A stretch of DNA of 9,719 nucleotides from Anaerolineae bacterium (GTDB lineage: Bacteria; Chloroflexota; Anaerolineae; Aggregatilineales; Phototrophicaceae), in contig WGEI01000087.1 in NCBI GenBank assembly GCA_015492875.1, positions 1 to 9,719 on the forward strand, given 5' to 3'. Both the position numbers and the translations under genes were made by a program. The notes beneath the pieces were generated by a model. That model did no database searches. It was not told where the DNA came from and worked only from the letters and a program-made list of their open reading frames with translations. Shown here piece after piece: positions 6,820-9,719 of this stretch. Within the stretch, counting starts at the first letter, position 1. Each line of letters opens with the position of its first letter.

Positions 6820-8250
6820 TCAATGATGGCCATTTTGTAATGCAACAGTTTCTAAGGCTAAGTCATGGAGGCAGGTGACGGCCTTCTCCAAATCTGCCTC
6901 ATCAATGACAAATGAGATGCTACATTCTGATGACCCCTGAGCAATAGATAGCACATTGATGTTGTTATCGCCTAAAGTGGTGAAAACCCGTCCAGCTACA
7001 CCGGGCGTGCCGCGCATACCAGAGCCAATCACCGTCACAATAACAACATCCCGCCAAATATCAATGCTCTCCACATCGCGGCGATCTAGTTCTTTCGATA
7101 GTTCCGCTTCTACGGCGGCCTTCACACTATCGGCAGCTTCATCAACGACGGTGAAACAAAAACTCTGCTCAGAGGAAGCCTGCGAAATCATCAGCACATT
7201 CGCGCCACTGCGGGCTGTCGCTAAAAAGGTACGGCCTGCAATGCCGGGAACGCCCAGCATCCCCCGCCCACTCACGGTCAACATGCTGACGTTGCGAATG
7301 CTGGTCACGGCTTTAATGACGGTTGCGCTAGGCACGCCATTAGCCCCAATCAACGTACCCTCTGCATCGGGGTTAAAGGTGTTACGTACCCGCAGGGGGA
7401 TATTGCGGCTAACGATGGGCTGTACCGTTTTGGGGTGTAGCACTCTAGCGCCATAAAAAGCCAATTCTCCCACTTCCTGATAAGAGATATAGGGCAAAAC
7501 ACGGGCGCGGGAATCAATGCGTGGGTCGGTGGTCATAACACCATCCACATCCGTCCAGATAATCAGTTCATCACTATTGCTATAAGCGGCGAATATAGCA
7601 GCGCTATAGTCACTGCCGCCACGTCCTAGTGTTGTCATTACGCCATCATACGTTGCGCCTAAAAAGCCAGTAATCACGGGGATAGTGCCATCAGCTAGCA
7701 CTGGCAAAAGTTGGTTTTGAATACGCTGCTCTGTTTCATCCCAATAGGGTTGGGCATTCTGGAAAGTATCGTCAGTGATGAGGAAATCGCCTGCATCGAA
7801 TGCTTTTGCTTTCATGTCATGCGCGCGCAAGATAGCGGCGACAAGGCGGCTGCTCATCCGCTCTCCTAATGACACCACTGCATCCAAAATACGCGGCGTC
7901 GCTTCGTGCAAAATGTTGATGGCATCGCACAGCTCAATATGCTCTTGCAAGAGGCGGTCAATACGGTTGAGAATGCGTTCCCGCTCTGACCCCGGCAGGA
8001 TAAGCTGGTTGATAGCATCTTCATGCTGTTCGCGTATGTCCTCATTAAGCGAGAGATAGCCCCACTTATCACCAGCAACGGCGCATTCTACTGATTTCAG
8101 CAACTTATCCGTCACCCCGCCCATAGCGGAAACAATCACGAGTAACCGTTGCTGCTTTGCGAGTTCACGCTGAAGGATGTAAATGACATTTTGTAGCGCC
8201 TCTGGACTGCCAACGGATGTACCACCAAACTTCATTGTCAATGTTTGCAT
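6820..8250 (-). CDS. lysC: Aspartate kinase (monofunctional, two ACT domains)
   Basis: This enzyme phosphorylates aspartate to aspartyl-4-phosphate, the first step to lysine, threonine, methionine and isoleucine. I chose ATG 8250 (476 residues): GGGGAG lies 7 bases upstream and the protein then begins directly with MQTLTMKFGGTSVGS. The in-frame start at 8322 would read through the upstream terminator hairpin. The kinase domain includes KFGGTSVG (7-14), VSAMGGVTDKL (40-50), SLGERMSSR (127-135), TTLGRGGSDYSA (206-217) and WTDVDGVMTTDPR (232-244). The long helical segment before SLGERMSS resembles the ThrA/AK III type rather than the Bacillus alpha/beta type. Two ACT domains follow (about 318-385 and 402-470), with SQASSEQS (356-363) and AQGSSECS (437-444) resembling inhibitor-binding loops. 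Feedback by lysine or threonine is expected, but which one cannot be read from sequence. An attenuator controls transcription. Confidence 0.96.
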   Translation of the reverse strand: MQTLTMKFGGTSVGSPEALQNVIYILQRELAKQQRLLVIVSAMGGVTDKLLKSVECAVAGDKWGYLSLNEDIREQHEDAINQLILPGSERERILNRIDRLLQEHIELCDAINILHEATPRILDAVVSLGERMSSRLVAAILRAHDMKAKAFDAGDFLITDDTFQNAQPYWDETEQRIQNQLLPVLADGTIPVITGFLGATYDGVMTTLGRGGSDYSAAIFAAYSNSDELIIWTDVDGVMTTDPRIDSRARVLPYISYQEVGELAFYGARVLHPKTVQPIVSRNIPLRVRNTFNPDAEGTLIGANGVPSATVIKAVTSIRNVSMLTVSGRGMLGVPGIAGRTFLATARSGANVLMISQASSEQSFCFTVVDEAADSVKAAVEAELSKELDRRDVESIDIWRDVVIVTVIGSGMRGTPGVAGRVFTTLGDNNINVLSIAQGSSECSISFVIDEADLEKAVTCLHDLALETVALQNGHH

Positions 8251-8283
8251 CGCCATTCTCCCCATGATTATGATGCAGGCATT

Positions 8284-8313
8284 AAAAAAGCGTGTGGGGT
8301 TTCCACACGCTTT
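8284..8313 (-). terminator. Attenuator terminator upstream of lysC
   Basis: A perfect 11-bp stem (8303-8313 with 8287-8297, AAAGCGTGTGG / CCACACGCTTT on the minus strand) with a 5-base loop is followed by an uninterrupted T run to 8284. It sits 34 bases before the lysC ATG and about 145 bases after the predicted transcription start. It therefore controls entry into lysC rather than ending an upstream gene, since no minus-strand gene ends here. Confidence 0.9.
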
Positions 8314-8340
8314 GGTCAACACTTTTGGCGTTTATCACCA

Positions 8341-8427
8341 CTACAGCGCGAAGAAACCTCCCCGTTTATCCTTACGGGTGGTCATGCCCATATTCATAGT
8401 AGTGGTGGTCAACCAATTACAATTCAT
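8341..8427 (-). CDS. Leader peptide for lysC attenuation (28 residues)
   Basis: This small minus-strand frame begins with ATG at 8427 and stops with TAG at 8343-8341. It starts MNCNWLTTTTMNMGMTT and continues RKDKRGG..., ending FFAL. Of 28 residues, six are Thr (four in a row, then two more), four Met, three Asn, two Lys and one Asp, so 16 belong to the aspartate amino acid family. This is the composition expected of an attenuation leader such as thrL. It lies about 30 nt after a strong promoter and ends 28 bases before an intrinsic terminator that precedes lysC. The ribosome-binding site is weak (a purine stretch AAAGAAAG about 13 bases upstream), which is the main caveat. The peptide itself probably has no function after translation. 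Confidence 0.72.
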   Translation of the reverse strand: MNCNWLTTTTMNMGMTTRKDKRGGFFAL

Positions 8428-8463
8428 GATGATAAAACAACTTTCTTTGCTGCTTCTAGCAAA

Positions 8464-8492
8464 AAGATAGCCTTTTTTGGCGAGGATGTCAA
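8464..8492 (-). promoter_or_regulatory. Strong sigma-70 promoter of the lysC leader
   Basis: On the minus strand a perfect TTGACA (8492-8487) is followed after exactly 17 bases by TATCTT (8469-8464). Transcription should start at an A near 8457. The promoter lies back to back with the start region of the ABC ATPase gene. Confidence 0.82.
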
Positions 8493-8514
8493 GCAATTCT
8501 CGGAGAAAAATCGC

Positions 8515-8539
8515 TACAATAAAAATAAACTAAGGGGGG
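8515..8539 (+). promoter_or_regulatory. -10 box and ribosome-binding site of the ABC ATPase gene
   Basis: TACAAT at 8515-8520 is a five-of-six match to the -10 consensus, but no good -35 box is found 16-18 bases upstream. AAGGGGGG at 8532-8539 is a strong ribosome-binding site 6 bases before the ATG and fixes the start at 8546. The implied 5' leader is only about 20 nt. Confidence 0.5.
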
Positions 8540-8545
8540 CAGACC

Positions 8546-9604
8546 ATGACAGGGATTACATTAGAGAATGTCAGCAAATATTTCGGCGAACAATGTGTCA
8601 TAGACCAAATGAACCTCCGCATCCCCGATGGTACGGTGCTGGTACTGGTGGGGCCATCTGGTTCTGGCAAGACTACATTGCTGAGGATTATGGCTGGCCT
8701 CCTCCAGCCAGATAGAGGAAAAGTTTATTATGGCCAAACCCCGCTAGAAGAAATAGAGCGTGTCCAACGCAACATTGGTATGGTCTTTCAGACCGATGCG
8801 CTTGTGCCCCATTGGAGCGCGGGCGAAAATGTCGGCTTTTGGTCTCGCTTACGGCGGAGGGAACACGAAGTGCCAGAGCGCGTTCGGCGTGTCTCCCAAA
8901 TTACAGGGATAGGCATTGAACACCTGATGGAGCGCTTCCCCCGCCAGCTTTCCGGGGGCGAAAAGCAACGAGTCGCCATTGCTAGAGCGCTAGCACGGGA
9001 TTTGAACATCCTGTTCTTCGATGAACCATTCGCCAATTTAGACCCCGCTATGCGTGGCCAAGCGCGTTTAGAACTCAAACGCTTGTTGAGTACATTCAAA
9101 GTAACGGCAGTTTATGTCACTCATGACCAAACGGAGGCGGTGATGCTAGCAAGCCGTATTGCTGTCATCGACAAGGGGCAAATCGTGCAGATGGGGAGCT
9201 TTCGAGATTTGTATGAACGGCCAATCAACCAATTTATCGCTAGTTTTATCGGTTTTCCGACGATGAACTTCTTCAAGGGTCAGATAGAAGACGGGCAGTG
9301 GTATGGTGAAACATTTGGCGGCCTGAGAATCCGTAAAGACCTAGACAATGGCACGATTGTCACCATGGGCATCCGACCGCAAGACATCTATTTAGAGCAT
9401 GGTGGTGTGCCAGCCGTAGTGGATATGGTGACGCCCTATTATGCAGAGCACTTCCAACTACTCAGCGTCTGGCTTGGCTCAGAATGCTGGCAGATGATTG
9501 CGCCGCTCGATATGCGAATAAGCACTGGCGAGACGGTCTACTGTGGCATCAACAGCGAGAATGCGATGTACTTTGACACCCAAACGGGTATACGCATTGG
9601 TTAG
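8546..9604 (+). CDS. ABC transporter ATP-binding protein, MalK/UgpC/MsmX (CUT1) type
   Basis: The protein has 352 residues, within the range for sugar-import ATPases of the MalK group. It would power uptake of an oligosaccharide or glycerol-3-phosphate-like solute at the inner face of the membrane, in a homodimer docked on two permeases. Visible motifs are Walker A GPSGSGKTT (36-44), the Q-loop at Q82, signature LSGGEKQR (135-142), and Walker B ILFFDEP (155-161). The D-loop NLD (164-166) and switch histidine H193 in VTHDQTEA follow. After VVQMG-like and F..FIGFPTMNFFKG (about 232-245) comes a TOBE-type regulatory region of about 100 residues with GIRPQDI (275-281). No permease or binding protein gene is nearby: the left neighbour is lysC (divergent) and the right one is a convergent unrelated gene. 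It may be a shared ATPase like MsmX, which is inference. Other type I importers with TOBE domains remain possible. Confidence 0.93.
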   Translation: MTGITLENVSKYFGEQCVIDQMNLRIPDGTVLVLVGPSGSGKTTLLRIMAGLLQPDRGKVYYGQTPLEEIERVQRNIGMVFQTDALVPHWSAGENVGFWSRLRRREHEVPERVRRVSQITGIGIEHLMERFPRQLSGGEKQRVAIARALARDLNILFFDEPFANLDPAMRGQARLELKRLLSTFKVTAVYVTHDQTEAVMLASRIAVIDKGQIVQMGSFRDLYERPINQFIASFIGFPTMNFFKGQIEDGQWYGETFGGLRIRKDLDNGTIVTMGIRPQDIYLEHGGVPAVVDMVTPYYAEHFQLLSVWLGSECWQMIAPLDMRISTGETVYCGINSENAMYFDTQTGIRIG

Positions 9605-9608
9605 CTCA

Positions 9609-9719
9609 TCAATCAAACGATATTAAAGGCGCGAGGTTTTCTAAAGTTGCGGGGCCAATACCGCGCACATTATCTAAATCTTCCAAACTATAGAAAGGGC
9701 CATTCGCTCCACGATATTC
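9609..9719 (-). CDS. Helix-hairpin-helix (ComEA-like) protein, C-terminal end only
   Basis: The last 36 codons of a minus-strand gene enter from the right edge and stop with TGA at 9611-9609. The visible protein contains GPFYSLEDLDNVRGIGPATL, a helix-hairpin-helix of the ComEA type with the GIGPA turn that contacts DNA backbone. In ComEA this domain lies at the C-terminus of a membrane-anchored receptor that binds incoming DNA during transformation. Small competence-unrelated proteins share the same fold, so the role is not fixed by this fragment. Its stop is only 4 bases from the stop of the convergent ABC ATPase gene, and no terminator separates the two. Confidence 0.8.
   Translation of the reverse strand, partial: EYRGANGPFYSLEDLDNVRGIGPATLENLAPLISFD

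Larger units (their letters stand above)
8251..8457 (-). promoter_or_regulatory. lysC leader: transcription attenuator
   Basis: The predicted leader runs from the expected transcription start (near 8457) to the lysC start. In order it holds a Thr-rich leader peptide (8427-8341) and a 9-base segment complementary to the Thr codons and overlapping the leader stop codon (8344-8336 against 8407-8399). An intrinsic terminator (8313-8284) and the lysC ribosome-binding site follow. CGCGCT just before the leader stop can pair with AGCGTG in the 5' arm of the terminator (one G-U pair) and could act as an antiterminator. A ribosome stalled on Thr codons would leave that segment free. A ribosome at the leader stop would cover it. 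This mechanism is inferred from arrangement, and no fold was computed. Confidence 0.7.

Noticed and set aside
8251..8322. Longer aspartokinase start at ATG 8322
   Set aside because: It would translate through the terminator hairpin. The extra 24 residues have no family match, and the ATG at 8250 has an ideal ribosome-binding site followed by the canonical kinase N-terminus.
8313..8412. Direct repeat TTGACCA in the lysC leader (near 8319-8313 and 8412-8406 on the minus strand)
   Set aside because: Seven bases with only two copies is compatible with chance. No operator symmetry accompanies it.
8284..8457. Lysine riboswitch or T-box upstream of lysC
   Set aside because: The space before the terminator, about 145 nt, is short for a lysine riboswitch. 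No T-box core sequence is seen on the minus strand, and the coding leader explains the region better.
8245..8715. Plus-strand 156-residue frame upstream of and overlapping the ABC gene
   Set aside because: It crosses the lysC leader in antisense and the start of the ABC gene in another frame. No domain is recognisable.

Overview
The window reads as ordinary bacterial chromosome, with moderate GC, dense genes and short intergenic gaps. No transposase, integrase, phage gene or CRISPR array is visible. The gene mix is an aerobic-type xanthine dehydrogenase family operon, a CaiB/BaiF CoA-transferase, an NAGPA-type lipoprotein, a MalK-type ATPase and a ComEA-like helix-hairpin-helix protein. This would fit a free-living heterotroph, and Chloroflexota is my best guess. 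No phylogenetic marker in the window settles that, so treat it as low-confidence inference.

Layout. From 1 to 529 (minus) lies the N-terminal part of a multi-pass membrane protein that runs off the left edge. From 649 to 1854 (minus) is a family III CoA-transferase. A tRNA-Val(CAC) gene (1958-2031, minus) has its own promoter and a strong intrinsic terminator. A lipoprotein with a phosphodiester glycosidase domain follows (about 2091-2885, plus). Then comes a two-gene plus-strand operon, 2961-6767: an FAD-binding-subunit homologue (CoxM-like), followed by a fused iron-sulfur plus molybdopterin-subunit homologue (CoxS-CoxL-like). It ends at a GC-rich hairpin. Aspartokinase (6820-8250, minus) converges on it. 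A divergent control region separates aspartokinase from a MalK/UgpC-type ABC ATPase (8546-9604, plus). The last 111 bases hold the C-terminus of a helix-hairpin-helix protein on the minus strand.

Two things stand out. First, in the molybdoenzyme operon all eight cysteines that should hold the two [2Fe-2S] clusters are replaced (D, S, S, Q, S, N, D, E), although the surrounding fold signature is well kept. The partner subunit has also lost the glycine-rich FAD motifs. The molybdopterin domain keeps its GGGFGGK motif and the presumed catalytic glutamate. The sequence thus describes a xanthine dehydrogenase family complex whose whole electron-transfer chain has been disarmed but retained. Second, the aspartokinase gene is preceded by a strong sigma-70 promoter and a leader of roughly 200 nt. 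The leader encodes a 28-residue peptide rich in Thr, Met, Asn and Lys, followed by an intrinsic terminator just before the aspartokinase ribosome-binding site. The Thr codons are exactly complementary over 9 bases to the region around the leader stop codon. This is the architecture of ribosome-mediated transcription attenuation responding to aspartate-family amino acids.
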